Source of the DNA: a virus
Reading direction: 5' to 3' (one strand)
Length of the DNA stretch: 56,475 bases
IMG/VR virus record: IMGVR_UViG_3300041409_000280
Span: 1-56,475 of that record
In this document: piece after piece, positions 23,297 to 33,552 of the stretch
Position numbering within the stretch: the stretch's first letter is position 1
Layout of the letters: each line of letters opens with the position of its first letter
Translations under genes and position numbers: made by a program
Notes under the pieces: model-generated
The model's database searches: none
Seen by the model: only the letters and a program-made list of their open reading frames with translations
What the model was told of the DNA's origin: nothing

Positions 23297-25663
23297 CTAA
23301 TATTTATCTACCGCTACCCTAAATGTTCCAGAAGCTGGATCCCTTGTTGTCAGTAAATCAATGTTACTAAACCTTACTGTTATAGTATCTGTTGCTGATA
23401 CCCAGGCTGTAAAAGTACTGTTAGCAACAACAGCAGCATTTGCAGAACCTAAGTTAACTATATCTCCTATAGCTGCTCCTGTTAGTGTAATAGTTAAATC
23501 GCTACTTGTTCCAGCGGCAGTACTTGGAAAATCTAAGGACGCGGTAGTAGTTAAAGTTTTAGATAACGTGTATCTTGTTGTAGAACTAGTTGCATAGTAA
23601 TTAGTTCCATCAAATTCCACGGCTCCGGCTTCAGGTGTCGTTAGATTAGTACCTGAAGTTAATTTAAATGGAGCTCTTGTTGTTGTACCTGCTGCAATAT
23701 GTACTGATGCTGTTGGAGTAGATGTTCCAAAACCGTTAAGAGCAGCAGCAGGTTTTATAAGTAATCCATAGTGTGTTAACCCTGTTACGCTGGTAAGCGT
23801 TGGATTATAATCTATGCCTACAAATATGCCGGAATAAGTTGATGTTGTATTTATTGTAGGAATCATTCTAAACGCATTGCCCGACAATACTCCAGAGCTT
23901 TGAGTGAATGATCCGCCTAATGCTACTATATTAGCTAGGGTTGTAGCGCTATTGTTAAAAAATATAGCTCCCTGATTACTGGCCGGAGCCGCTGAAGTAC
24001 TAAACGTAAGACTAGCTCCAGCCTGCGCAATTGTTGCATCCCCGTTTGAAGGAAACATACTAGGTCTAGTTCCAGAGCTCCCGAACCTTATAGCTGAATC
24101 ATCTAACAAATGAAACATATTTCCAGTTGAATTCGCTACTCTTAATGTTTCTGTAGATGATGTTGAACCTGTACCTGTAATGTGTAGTGCAGCCGATGGC
24201 GCTGCATTACCCATGCCAACACGACCACTACGAACTAATAATCCGTAATTTGTTGTTCCTGTAAACCCGCCGTTAGCAAATGTAGGATTTAAATCTAGCC
24301 CTATCATTACCTGGTTATTCGCTCCTGCTGTTATTGCAGGTGTAACTGATTTAAAAATTATATTATCAGCATTACCCGCACGTCCAGTAATAGTAGCAGT
24401 TTCATTAATATGGTATTGATTATTCGCTGTACCTGTCCAAGTGCCTCCATAGTTTAATTGGGAAGCAGTGTTGCTAGTTATTGTTGCAGATCCTGTTAAT
24501 GTTGATGTGCCGGATAATTCCCACCATATTTTAGACGCTGAGTTCGTTCCCCCATTGACAATAGGGAGTATCGAAGAACCCACAGTTCCAGATTTACTAA
24601 TGTCTAAAGAACCGAAACCTAATGTTGTTCCAGCGCTATTTACTCTTAATACCTGATCAGTTGTTCCTGTTATATCAGCCTGAACACCCGCCGAATTAGT
24701 AGAACGTCCTACAACAGATAGCCCTCCACCATTTACAAACCTAGCGTACCCTAATGTACCTGTCCATCCTAGCGTTAATGATGTAGCAGATAATAACGCT
24801 GTTGAAGGAGCTCCCCCTAAAGTTAACGTTACATTAGTATCATCCACTTTAGTAAGCGCTCCAATAGAAGCTATGTCCGAAGCAGGAATAGTCCCGACAG
24901 TTATTGCGGCACCTGAAGACGCTTGTTTAAGATATTGTCCTGTACCTCCTGTAGCAGATAAATCCGCATTAACTCCCCCATTGTTTAGTCTCAACAATGA
25001 AGTCCCTACAGTATTAACACTGGCCAGATTTATTGACCCGAAACCTATTGAGGATCCATTTCGTCTCAGCACTTCAAAATCAAATCCTGCTGTAATTTCC
25101 GCAAAGTTACCGGAGCTATTTGCAGCACGTCCGAGTAAGGACATTCCAGTTCCAGACTGTTGGAACTTTGAGTATGTTACAGCATTAGCTGCTATTGTTG
25201 TTGCAAAGCTTCCTGTTCCTGATCCGGTAACGTCACTTGTCAATGTAATAGTTTGATCCCCTGTATTAGCTCCTGATATACTAGATGTCCCCGTGACTGC
25301 TAATGTTGGGGTGCTACTACCTGATAGAGTTACTCCATTAACAGTTGTTGGAGTAATAGCACCTAACGTTAAAGTTATTGCAGGAGTAGTGGTTGGATTA
25401 GCTACAGAACCACTAATCCCGTTAGCAGTTACTACCGATACACTAGTTACCGAACCTCCTCCGGTTCCTATTTCTATCCAGCTTCCAGCTTGTCGAAATT
25501 TAAATTTATTGTCGCCTAGATCATAATAAATTGTTCCGTTATTAGTTCCAGCAATACCAACTGATCCACTTTTCAGATACAATGCGTATGCTGTAAATGG
25601 AACTTGTGCATAAGACAGAGTAGCTACTACAATGCTTATAATTAAAAGAAATATTTTTTTCAT
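23297..25663 (-). CDS. large exported repetitive tail-fibre protein
   Basis: A 788-aa protein, low complexity in T, S, G, A and N with repeated beta motifs (GSGTGSFATTIAANAVTYSKF, with SGTVGSSILPIVNGG-type repeats). This is typical of fibres and Bacteroidetes surface proteins. I start it at the ATG at 25663 (MKKIFLLIISIVVATLSYAQ), a textbook signal peptide that begins one base after the upstream stop. Repeats ('GxAAPSAALHITGTGST') resemble phage tail-fibre shafts. Probably the main host-range determinant. Confidence 0.7.
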   Translation of the reverse strand: MKKIFLLIISIVVATLSYAQVPFTAYALYLKSGSVGIAGTNNGTIYYDLGDNKFKFRQAGSWIEIGTGGGSVTSVSVVTANGISGSVANPTTTPAITLTLGAITPTTVNGVTLSGSSTPTLAVTGTSSISGANTGDQTITLTSDVTGSGTGSFATTIAANAVTYSKFQQSGTGMSLLGRAANSSGNFAEITAGFDFEVLRRNGSSIGFGSINLASVNTVGTSLLRLNNGGVNADLSATGGTGQYLKQASSGAAITVGTIPASDIASIGALTKVDDTNVTLTLGGAPSTALLSATSLTLGWTGTLGYARFVNGGGLSVVGRSTNSAGVQADITGTTDQVLRVNSAGTTLGFGSLDISKSGTVGSSILPIVNGGTNSASKIWWELSGTSTLTGSATITSNTASQLNYGGTWTGTANNQYHINETATITGRAGNADNIIFKSVTPAITAGANNQVMIGLDLNPTFANGGFTGTTNYGLLVRSGRVGMGNAAPSAALHITGTGSTSSTETLRVANSTGNMFHLLDDSAIRFGSSGTRPSMFPSNGDATIAQAGASLTFSTSAAPASNQGAIFFNNSATTLANIVALGGSFTQSSGVLSGNAFRMIPTINTTSTYSGIFVGIDYNPTLTSVTGLTHYGLLIKPAAALNGFGTSTPTASVHIAAGTTTRAPFKLTSGTNLTTPEAGAVEFDGTNYYATSSTTRYTLSKTLTTTASLDFPSTAAGTSSDLTITLTGAAIGDIVNLGSANAAVVANSTFTAWVSATDTITVRFSNIDLLTTRDPASGTFRVAVDKY

Positions 25664-25664
25664 A

Positions 25665-26456
25665 TTAAAAAGGGCCAAACATTTTTACATACCATTCATC
25701 CGTATCCTTATTATAATCTAATTCAGCCTGATAACGACCGGCAAAAGAGGGCGTCCATATCTTAGTCGCGGGATCCCATTCTGATTTCCATGTTTCCATA
25801 AAAAAGTTAGATGGCATAGTTTGAGCATGTAATCCCGTTACTGAAAATCTAAATATTTCAATCCTCTCTGCGTTATCATCTCCACTAATAGCCCATGTTT
25901 TAGGAGCAGCTATAGGAGCATCTTCTATAAAACGCATTTTAGTAAGTAAAGACATAGGTAGTGTAACCGTGCTTCCGGCAGTAGTTACCTCTATAGCTCT
26001 TACCTCCCCTACCTGTTGCCAGGTACCAGCGGATAACTCAGTAGTAAAGTTACTAGAGTTAAACGGTCTAGGTTCTGAAGGATCTAGCCTAAATAAATAA
26101 GCTACAGAATTTATTTCGTACAGTACAAATGCCTCTGCATCAACATAAATTCCCGCTGCCCAAAATACAAGTCCTGAAGAACTTTTACTAACTTCAATCC
26201 ACCAAGCTATATCCGTACCGGGAGTATGATTTAAGTTAGCATTTTGTTGGGACTCCCAAAACTTACCCCCGTAAGTTCTTACTGCACCTAAAGCATATGT
26301 AACATCTCCGAACCAGCGAAAGTCTTCAGTCGATGGAACAAATAAAGTAGAAAAATCAAATCGCTCCGTAGTTCCTGTGTCCTCATTAAAGAAGCCCATC
26401 CAAGCTACTGAAGGGATAGCAGCATTTAAAGGTAGCTGGTCAAATCTTTTATTCAT
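25665..26456 (-). CDS. tail fibre/adhesin with carbohydrate-binding-like domain
   Basis: A 263-aa protein. Residues 48-90 carry a CBM5/12-like pattern (GDVTYALGAVRTYGGKFWES...TDIAWWIEV) repeated in weaker form afterwards (GIYVDAEAFVLYEINSVAYLF). The C-terminal part is beta-rich (WDPATKIWTPSFAGRYQAEL). It lacks a signal peptide, unlike its neighbours. Likely a sugar-binding fibre component placed next to the tail tip. Confidence 0.65.
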   Translation of the reverse strand: MNKRFDQLPLNAAIPSVAWMGFFNEDTGTTERFDFSTLFVPSTEDFRWFGDVTYALGAVRTYGGKFWESQQNANLNHTPGTDIAWWIEVSKSSSGLVFWAAGIYVDAEAFVLYEINSVAYLFRLDPSEPRPFNSSNFTTELSAGTWQQVGEVRAIEVTTAGSTVTLPMSLLTKMRFIEDAPIAAPKTWAISGDDNAERIEIFRFSVTGLHAQTMPSNFFMETWKSEWDPATKIWTPSFAGRYQAELDYNKDTDEWYVKMFGPF

Positions 26457-26462
26457 GGGAAT

Positions 26463-28409
26463 TTATATTTTTAAATATCCTGTTTCAGTTACTAAGAATC
26501 CTCCTTCAGCGATGGAGCCTATATCATCACTGTTGTAGTTATTAAATAGTTGTTTCTTCTCTAATTTAATAGATGAATTGGCTAACATAAATCTGTCCAA
26601 ATATTGAGGATCAGCGTATGCCTGGTCTGTTTGAAACTCCACTTTATTTATAGAAAAGAAATCCATTTTAAATAACCAACTTAACTTTTCATGTAGATAA
26701 GGAGGTACCATATATACTTCTAACGTTAACATTCTAGTAGCTATTCCCTCCGTTTTAACCATTGAATAATCTGAGTCTCTAGAAATATTTTGCGCTCCTC
26801 CAGGGAAGCGTTTAAAGAAAACAGCAGGGACGCGTAGTTTAATTATGTACCCAGTTGTAAACGTAAGTCCTAAAGCATTATCCACGTTCCTAGCTTCTAC
26901 ATATGTTGTTTCGCTATGATCGACTTGTAAATCTATAGGTTCTGAAACAGCGTACTGAGTACTGCCCGAATCGGACACAGTTATTTTAACATAGTATACT
27001 CCTACGGCTACATCTGAAAAATCGTGCGGACTTTCGTAAACGTTAAAATCTTCACTGTTAGAAGTAAATCTACCTGTAGCGCTGCTGGTTGTTCCTGGCC
27101 CTACATAGTTTTTATTTATAACTAAATATTGGTAGCCGAAAGAAATATCGTTTTGTATATCTACTATAGTATACGTACCATTATACCCATCTACGTTGTT
27201 TAATATCTCAAAGGAATCTCCAACAGATAAAGGAATAGGAGGCGCTCCGACACCGAAATAAACTCTGCTTTGTCCTGGAAAATCTGTATGGTTTTTTAAG
27301 TACACAGAAAAGTCTTCAGTAACTCCTATATTTTGTTCCTTAAGAGAATTAATAAAAGTTTTAATTAGCTCGTCTGTATCATAGTCGTGCAATGTTACTA
27401 CAGGGCTATTAAAGTCCGTATTAAATTGTGTTGTGAGTAAATCACATTTACAAACTTTATTATAGTACTGACCAGCTTCAAAGCCTGGCTGTACCTGATG
27501 ACAAAATAAAACATTGTCCTGTTCCTGAAAAGTAGTACAATTATCAGGCACTATAGGATTAACTACAAATGTTAAACTATTCATTAAAGGAACCTGTAAT
27601 AATGTTCCTAAAACAGTAGGAGTAGGTTCTGGCTCTGTTATGTAAATTGTAAGATCAACAGTTTCCGCAGTTCCTGAATCTGTAACAGTAACAATATATG
27701 TTCCACTAGGTAATCCACTTCTATTTTGTGTTGTAGGCCCATCCCCCCAAACGTATGTATAGGTACCGGAACCTCCAGCGGGAGTAACAACAATAGTTCC
27801 ATCGCTTCCTCCTGATGATGTAACGTCCGTCTTAGTATAGGTAGCGGATAAAGGTACAACATCTAAAAACTCTTCCTCTATTGCTGTTAGTTGATCAAAG
27901 AAAATACTAGAAGCAGTTAAAGGATCCGTGGACGTAGAATTAAATATAGTATATCTAACAGATAAATCTACAGCATTTACGTTAACATCAGAACCTCCTA
28001 CCCAGGATACCTGTGTAGAAAACGACATCCATCCGGCTATGGCATTTCTTATGTCATAGCTAACCTCTCCCATACCTCCGAAAATGCCAAACTTAATAAA
28101 CACTTCATCACTGGAATCCCATACGGATAGATTAGGTACAAATTTTATTTTGCCTGATATAGTATATCTTCTACCGTTTGTTCTTCCTTTACCACAATAT
28201 AGCTGTAGCATACTTAGCTCATCAAAACTATAAAGCTCTCCCGAACCTGTACCCGCATATGCTTCAGCGATACTATGAGTAAAAGCGTCCTGGCATTTAT
28301 ACCTACTAATAATAGTATTTTGTGGGTATGCAGAACTAGGGAAAACGTCTTCAAATGTTCCCTGAGTAAAGCTATCAAAAAAACTAGCGTCTGTTGTTAT
28401 CCAAGGCAT
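26463..28409 (-). CDS. tail protein with SprB-like repeat
   Basis: A 648-aa protein. Residues about 188-262 match a single SprB-type repeat (SSGGSDGTIVVTPAGGSGTY, then WGDGPTTQNRSGLPSGTYIV and TVTDS). SprB repeats are named for the Flavobacterium gliding adhesin SprB. Flanking regions are beta-rich with paired cysteines (CTTFQ...LFCH). It sits between the tail tip and fibre genes, so it is probably a baseplate/tip or adhesin component. The repeat is a strong pointer to a Bacteroidetes host. Confidence 0.7.
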   Translation of the reverse strand: MPWITTDASFFDSFTQGTFEDVFPSSAYPQNTIISRYKCQDAFTHSIAEAYAGTGSGELYSFDELSMLQLYCGKGRTNGRRYTISGKIKFVPNLSVWDSSDEVFIKFGIFGGMGEVSYDIRNAIAGWMSFSTQVSWVGGSDVNVNAVDLSVRYTIFNSTSTDPLTASSIFFDQLTAIEEEFLDVVPLSATYTKTDVTSSGGSDGTIVVTPAGGSGTYTYVWGDGPTTQNRSGLPSGTYIVTVTDSGTAETVDLTIYITEPEPTPTVLGTLLQVPLMNSLTFVVNPIVPDNCTTFQEQDNVLFCHQVQPGFEAGQYYNKVCKCDLLTTQFNTDFNSPVVTLHDYDTDELIKTFINSLKEQNIGVTEDFSVYLKNHTDFPGQSRVYFGVGAPPIPLSVGDSFEILNNVDGYNGTYTIVDIQNDISFGYQYLVINKNYVGPGTTSSATGRFTSNSEDFNVYESPHDFSDVAVGVYYVKITVSDSGSTQYAVSEPIDLQVDHSETTYVEARNVDNALGLTFTTGYIIKLRVPAVFFKRFPGGAQNISRDSDYSMVKTEGIATRMLTLEVYMVPPYLHEKLSWLFKMDFFSINKVEFQTDQAYADPQYLDRFMLANSSIKLEKKQLFNNYNSDDIGSIAEGGFLVTETGYLKI

Positions 28410-28413
28410 ATGC

Positions 28414-30723
28414 TTAAGGTCTAAATACTTTTAATAATTTTATATCAGCTATCTTTTTAACAGCGTCATAGTCTATTCCGGCTCCAGGATTTAAAAACCC
28501 TTCAAATGTTGCGCCTGTTTTATCTTGGAATTCTATAACTCCGTAAGGGTTATTAAGAATAGCAGTAATAACATTAGCAGGCATTGGTACATTATTAAGT
28601 ATATACTCTTCAAGGTCAAATATCGGTTCTATATTTGTTAAATCTTCATCCCCGTTTTCTGCTACGGGTACAGACTCTGTAGTCTTTTGAGTTACCATAG
28701 TGTAGTTAACTTCTCCAGAACTAAACTTACAAACTTTATTAAAGCTTCTAATTAATCCGGAAGATATAAACACTCGCCAATTCATTCTCATTCTAGCTGG
28801 ACTTATATCATAGTTATATCCACTAGGAGAATCGTAGACTCCTGTAATTAAAGAATATCCTTCATCCTTTTTACTTCTAAACCCTAGTCCATCCCTTATA
28901 ACAACAGCGGCGAAATTACTATCATCATACCTGCCATCTTTTGTAGAAGAGTATAACCTTCTTTCATACTCAATAATATATCCGGCTGTTATAGTTTTAG
29001 TACTGACTTTAAGTTGATTAGGAGTATTAACTATTGGTATAGAAGATCGACGTATGGTATTAACTTCATCCACCGCATTGACCTGGTTTATTTCTACCTT
29101 AGTATTATATCCATACTCAATTTGGTTATAGTAACGTTTAGCTATTGCTTTTTTTCTAGGCTTAAATATTTTTCCCAAAGAAGCAACAGTAGTAGTCTTA
29201 TCATAAAAAAATTCTTTCTTCTCTACTACAAAGTACTGCTTGCCATCAATTATTTGGAACCCCCATCCTATACAATAAACTGCATTAACAAACTCTAACA
29301 GGTCTTTTAAACTACTAAATATTTGTTTATCATTTTTTAATCTTAGCCTATGTCCGTTAGGAACTGCAATCAATGCTCCTTCTCCATCCTCACCATACCC
29401 TATATCGGTACGTCCAAGTAAAGTACTCCTAAAACAATCTACCTGATTAGTGTAGTACTGTACGCACCGTTCAATAGCTTCATAAATTAAAGGTGTTGAT
29501 ACAGTAGTTTCAGCAGAAATAGTTTTATTACTCATCTTAAGATAAGTATTATCTAAATCAACTTCCAAGGTATATGTATGGATTACTGACCCACTAGGCC
29601 CGGTAGGTATTTGTCCAGGGCCATCATAAGTTCCATAAATTCTATAAGTTAAATACCAATATACCTTATCCCCTAAAACTGTAGCTATAGTATTTGTATA
29701 GTTCTTAGTTTCAAATACTCCTTCCCTTGTAGTACCTCCGCAGCCTGTTAAATCCCACTGACCTATTTGGTCTATAAAAATTATGTTATCATCCTTATCC
29801 CTTTTCTCGCACCATGCAAAGACTTCTACATTACCTAATATGCCGGAACCACAAATATCCACATCTCCACTTCCTGGCCCACTACTAGGTTGAACAGCCT
29901 CCATCTTATGTTTCATTGCAAGTTGAAGGTCAATTGTTAAAGTTCCTTCATCCACCGCATCATATATAGGGTTCCTAAAAGTTTTTCTAACGCTCTCAGA
30001 TAGGAAGTCGGTATACATAGTAGTATCTCCAGCACCTACCATTTCACTAGTTATATCATCATAAAACACTGAGGAAAAAGGGGTACTAAAATTTTGTTCC
30101 AAGTCCCCTTTAGCTAGTGTACTATTATCAATTTGAACATAGGTTACGGAACTTACATACGTATCAGGCCCTAAAGGCACGTTAGGAAAAGTATATGTAG
30201 TATGTGTATCGTCCTCAAACGTATCCGCGTTTGGTTTAGCTTCGTATAACTTCAATATTGCCTTACTGTGAAAGGGTATATCAAATATTGTTTGCGCGGG
30301 TAAAGCGGAACCATTCTCACTAACTTCTGTTTCTAAATCTACATCTTTTTCCATGAGATTTATAACCCTACGTTCCACTCCTGATTGTTCTATATTAACT
30401 ACTACATCTATTTCCCCTAAATCATAATTAGAGTAGCTTACTTGTCCGGTTCCTCGAAGTATCCATTTTCTATTATTAGGATTTCGCTCGTAAAGATTTG
30501 CAAGTACTATGGCATCTATTCCTCCGGCAGTTTCATAGCATTGTTTAATAAACCTCCTCCCTGCCTTTATAAATTCAAGATCAAAAATTATCTGGTATAC
30601 TACTCCATCGCTATCCTCACTTCTTTTAATAGTTTGAGACAACGCATTAATGTCCATAGGATCATCGTGGCGTATCACTAACGCTCCTACTATATCATTA
30701 ATTAATTGAATCCTTAAAGCCAT
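28414..30723 (-). CDS. tail tip / tail-associated protein
   Basis: A 769-aa protein placed directly after the tape measure gene, the usual location of distal tail or tail-associated lysin/tip genes. It is beta-rich with conserved-looking aromatic motifs (YCIGWGFQIIDGKQYFVVEKKEFFYD). No enzymatic motif is visible. Assigned by position and composition only. Confidence 0.6.
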   Translation of the reverse strand: MALRIQLINDIVGALVIRHDDPMDINALSQTIKRSEDSDGVVYQIIFDLEFIKAGRRFIKQCYETAGGIDAIVLANLYERNPNNRKWILRGTGQVSYSNYDLGEIDVVVNIEQSGVERRVINLMEKDVDLETEVSENGSALPAQTIFDIPFHSKAILKLYEAKPNADTFEDDTHTTYTFPNVPLGPDTYVSSVTYVQIDNSTLAKGDLEQNFSTPFSSVFYDDITSEMVGAGDTTMYTDFLSESVRKTFRNPIYDAVDEGTLTIDLQLAMKHKMEAVQPSSGPGSGDVDICGSGILGNVEVFAWCEKRDKDDNIIFIDQIGQWDLTGCGGTTREGVFETKNYTNTIATVLGDKVYWYLTYRIYGTYDGPGQIPTGPSGSVIHTYTLEVDLDNTYLKMSNKTISAETTVSTPLIYEAIERCVQYYTNQVDCFRSTLLGRTDIGYGEDGEGALIAVPNGHRLRLKNDKQIFSSLKDLLEFVNAVYCIGWGFQIIDGKQYFVVEKKEFFYDKTTTVASLGKIFKPRKKAIAKRYYNQIEYGYNTKVEINQVNAVDEVNTIRRSSIPIVNTPNQLKVSTKTITAGYIIEYERRLYSSTKDGRYDDSNFAAVVIRDGLGFRSKKDEGYSLITGVYDSPSGYNYDISPARMRMNWRVFISSGLIRSFNKVCKFSSGEVNYTMVTQKTTESVPVAENGDEDLTNIEPIFDLEEYILNNVPMPANVITAILNNPYGVIEFQDKTGATFEGFLNPGAGIDYDAVKKIADIKLLKVFRP

Positions 30724-30724
30724 A

Positions 30725-33010
30725 TTATCTATAAAGAGTATTTAATAAGTAAGTTTTAGTATGCGCATTGGATATTAATTTTTCTACTCCCTGCCTGCTT
30801 ATATTAATAGACGCTACAGGTTTTTGTTCTATTGCGTATTTAACATCTGCTAATCCTCTAGCTAATTTACTTAAATCACCTCCGGAACGTCTAGTCCGCA
30901 TAGAGTCATTAGAATTTATAGCAGTCATCGCTAATCCCATAGTATCCTCATAGGAGTCTACTCTAGTTCCTGCTGGTAAGTCTAACAGCGTCGGAACACT
31001 AGGCGAAAGGAACGGTTTTCTACCTGGTATAGATATACGTTCCGGCCCTTTACCGTCTCCAACAACTGCTAAGCCTCCAGGGTGATTGTCGATACCGTCT
31101 TCATATTGAGGTATTTGTTTAGCTAGTATAGCACCTACTTCAATAGCTCCCGCAATACCGGCGGCGATAGCCATTGGAGTAACGACTCCAAGTTTCGTAA
31201 CAGCTAAGGCCGTAGCTATACCCGCCTGTATCGCAGATACAATCTTATCGAATATAGCTGCCCTTCGTTGTGCATCTATTCTTTTTTTCTCAAACTCCTG
31301 TCTCCTTTTTTCTCCTTGCTCCTCTAATTTCTTTTTCTGCTCCTCGTTATCTCCCGCTGCTGCTATCTGCCTAGCTAAAGAATCCTCATATGATTTTTGT
31401 TCCTTATCTATTTGCCCTAACCTGGCATCGGTAAACGAACTTACTACAGTTCCTAAAGCATCAGTAAATGATGAGTATGCAGTCTGTACATTGCCTAAGA
31501 ATTCCTCCGTTTTTTTTAATTCCTGAGCACGCTTATCCTCAACTTGTTTGTAGTACGCATCCTGTAAATCTAGTTTAAGTTTTTGTAGTTCTGTTTCTAC
31601 CTTAACTTGCTCCTCCTTATTCAGTCCTTCAATAGCTAAAACTTTTTGAAGTTTATCTATTTGTATCTGTACATACTCATCAGCTAAGGATTTTTCTAAA
31701 GCAAGAATTTCCTTATCCCCATCCTCTTTAGTTTTCTTACCTTCTACTACTTCCTGTTTTATTAAGTTTACCTTATCATCTAAATTTTGTTTGGCTAGGT
31801 TATACTCCTGTTGATACTTAAGCATTTGCCCATCTATAGCATCCTTAAGTTCCTTTGCTTTACGCTTAGCTTCAGCCGCGGCAACTTCATTCCTTAAAGC
31901 TTCTAACTGTTTTTGAAACTTTAAAGTATTATCATACGCCATCTTCCTAGCGTTAAACAAATTAGCTTCTGCTTCCGCTACGTCATTAAGCGCCTCTTTA
32001 TCATCCCCGTTTGTTTTAACTTTTTCTTTTGCTAAGTCTAAACGTATTTTTGCAAGTCCTACCTCTTTATCAGACAATTTTTGTTCCATTGCAATTGCCT
32101 CTTCCAATGCCTTGCGTTTGGCATCTCCTTCTAATGTCGCTGCTTTTTCCCTAAGCTTTGCAACTTCTAAATTAACCCTGGCACGTTCGACTATTAAAGC
32201 TCTTTCCTTTTTATCTATGCTTGCCTGAAGTGCTGCTAATCTTAAACCCGCCTGATATCCAGCCTCTGTTAAAGCAATAGTAGTTTTTACCATTTCAGCA
32301 AGTTTATCACTAGCGTGCTCTACACCTGTAGTAACTTTAATAACTGCATCAAAAGCAATTTGTCCAGCCTCTCTAAACTGTCCTTTAAACAATAACATAA
32401 TGGACTTACCTAATGCTGGGATTAATTCTAGCAGCCCCATAAAGCGATTAATTAAATTCTGCTTTAGTAAGTTACCAAAATCTATAAGAGCTTGTTTAGG
32501 ATTTGATATGGCATTGAATATAGCCTCCCCAAAGTCTTCCACCACATTCATAAACTGTTCCATTATAGCAGAACCAACGGCCATAATTTTATTAAGTTTA
32601 TTTTGTCCCGCTTCTGAACTTTTAAAATAAGCACTTAAGGCGTACAACGCGGCTCCTAAAGCTGCTACGACAACACCTATGGGTGTAGCAATAAATGCTA
32701 GTGCCGCTTTAGTCATGGACATAAAACCTGATGCTGCACTTGTAAGTCCTGGAGCTAACTGAGATAAGGAATCCTTAGCACTAGCTGCCGATGTAGACAT
32801 TTGTGATTGAACTTTTACTAGTTCTTGTTGTTGTGTAACCAGAAGTCCAGTTTCCTTTTTTAAATTAGTAATAGTATCAACCTTAGCGTAAGTCTGTTGT
32901 AGTTTTTTAGTATTGTCCGTTACCTTATCTACACTATCAGCAAGAACATTGAAGTTCTGTGCCATATCTAATGGAGCTTTTATATCCTTATCGCTGATTA
33001 TCTCGCTCAT
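30725..33010 (-). CDS. tail tape measure protein
   Basis: A 761-aa protein. Residues 1-60 are helical. Hydrophobic transmembrane-like segments near 105-130 (AALAFIATPIGVVVAALGAALYAL) are followed by long coiled-coil stretches (AKLREKAATLEGDAKRKALE, KKKLEEQGEKRRQEFEKKR). A hydrophobic helix near 600-640 and a C-terminal domain (GDGKGPERISIPGRKPFL) complete it. This is the hallmark of tape measures that set tail length and help DNA entry. It is the longest coiled-coil gene and sits between tail chaperone-like and tip genes. Confidence 0.88.
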   Translation of the reverse strand: MSEIISDKDIKAPLDMAQNFNVLADSVDKVTDNTKKLQQTYAKVDTITNLKKETGLLVTQQQELVKVQSQMSTSAASAKDSLSQLAPGLTSAASGFMSMTKAALAFIATPIGVVVAALGAALYALSAYFKSSEAGQNKLNKIMAVGSAIMEQFMNVVEDFGEAIFNAISNPKQALIDFGNLLKQNLINRFMGLLELIPALGKSIMLLFKGQFREAGQIAFDAVIKVTTGVEHASDKLAEMVKTTIALTEAGYQAGLRLAALQASIDKKERALIVERARVNLEVAKLREKAATLEGDAKRKALEEAIAMEQKLSDKEVGLAKIRLDLAKEKVKTNGDDKEALNDVAEAEANLFNARKMAYDNTLKFQKQLEALRNEVAAAEAKRKAKELKDAIDGQMLKYQQEYNLAKQNLDDKVNLIKQEVVEGKKTKEDGDKEILALEKSLADEYVQIQIDKLQKVLAIEGLNKEEQVKVETELQKLKLDLQDAYYKQVEDKRAQELKKTEEFLGNVQTAYSSFTDALGTVVSSFTDARLGQIDKEQKSYEDSLARQIAAAGDNEEQKKKLEEQGEKRRQEFEKKRIDAQRRAAIFDKIVSAIQAGIATALAVTKLGVVTPMAIAAGIAGAIEVGAILAKQIPQYEDGIDNHPGGLAVVGDGKGPERISIPGRKPFLSPSVPTLLDLPAGTRVDSYEDTMGLAMTAINSNDSMRTRRSGGDLSKLARGLADVKYAIEQKPVASINISRQGVEKLISNAHTKTYLLNTLYR

Positions 33011-33530
33011 TCGATTTTTGTTTGCGGCCTACTATTTTTCTATACTCGTTATACCTAGCTAGTGTTACTTCTGTACTTACTTCAAAACCTAACTCAGCAC
33101 TTATCCCTGCTATTAGCTCTTCAAATTCTACAGGTCTTGTATCCCCTTCCTGATTACTAGCTGCTATTTCGTTCTTTTTAGAATTAAGTTTTGTTATTAT
33201 ATTATCCGACCTTCTTAACATCAATTGAAGACTGTCCGCATAAGCTTCATTAGAGGACGTATCTATTTTATAATTTTTACCCTTTAAAAAAGCTACGTCT
33301 TCCTTATTATATTTTAAACACAGTCTTAGTAAGGATCCTTTAACTAAGATAAAATCATATAACAACTTATTATACTGTGCTAAATTATTAAACTTAGTAT
33401 CATACTCAAACGTCCTAGTTGCTTTACAAGTACTTTGAACTATACGCTCCCAAGCTATTAAACAGTCTTCAATATTTGTCTTCCCCTTTTTAATAAGCAG
33501 TGTTAAGTCATTCGTCTTAGCTATGTTCAT
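32988..33530 (-). CDS. putative tail assembly protein upstream of the tape measure
   Basis: A 180-aa helical protein (MNIAKTNDLTLLIKKGKTN) overlapping the tape measure start by 23 bp. I place the start at the ATG at 33530, because the longer frame to 33659 lies inside the preceding gene. Its place right before the tape measure is where tail assembly chaperones lie. No frameshift fusion is evident. Confidence 0.55.
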   Translation of the reverse strand: MNIAKTNDLTLLIKKGKTNIEDCLIAWERIVQSTCKATRTFEYDTKFNNLAQYNKLLYDFILVKGSLLRLCLKYNKEDVAFLKGKNYKIDTSSNEAYADSLQLMLRRSDNIITKLNSKKNEIAASNQEGDTRPVEFEELIAGISAELGFEVSTEVTLARYNEYRKIVGRKQKSNERDNQR

Positions 33531-33552
33531 GTATAGCTTTAACGTTATATCT

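Noticed and set aside
23361-25526. Several long plus-strand open frames opposite the large fibre gene
   Set aside because: They arise from the low-complexity T/S/A-rich coding strand; their translations are proline/valine-rich without domains and have no leader.
31000-33010. Contractile tail (myovirus) genes
   Set aside because: No sheath-like protein is recognised between the major tail and tape measure genes.
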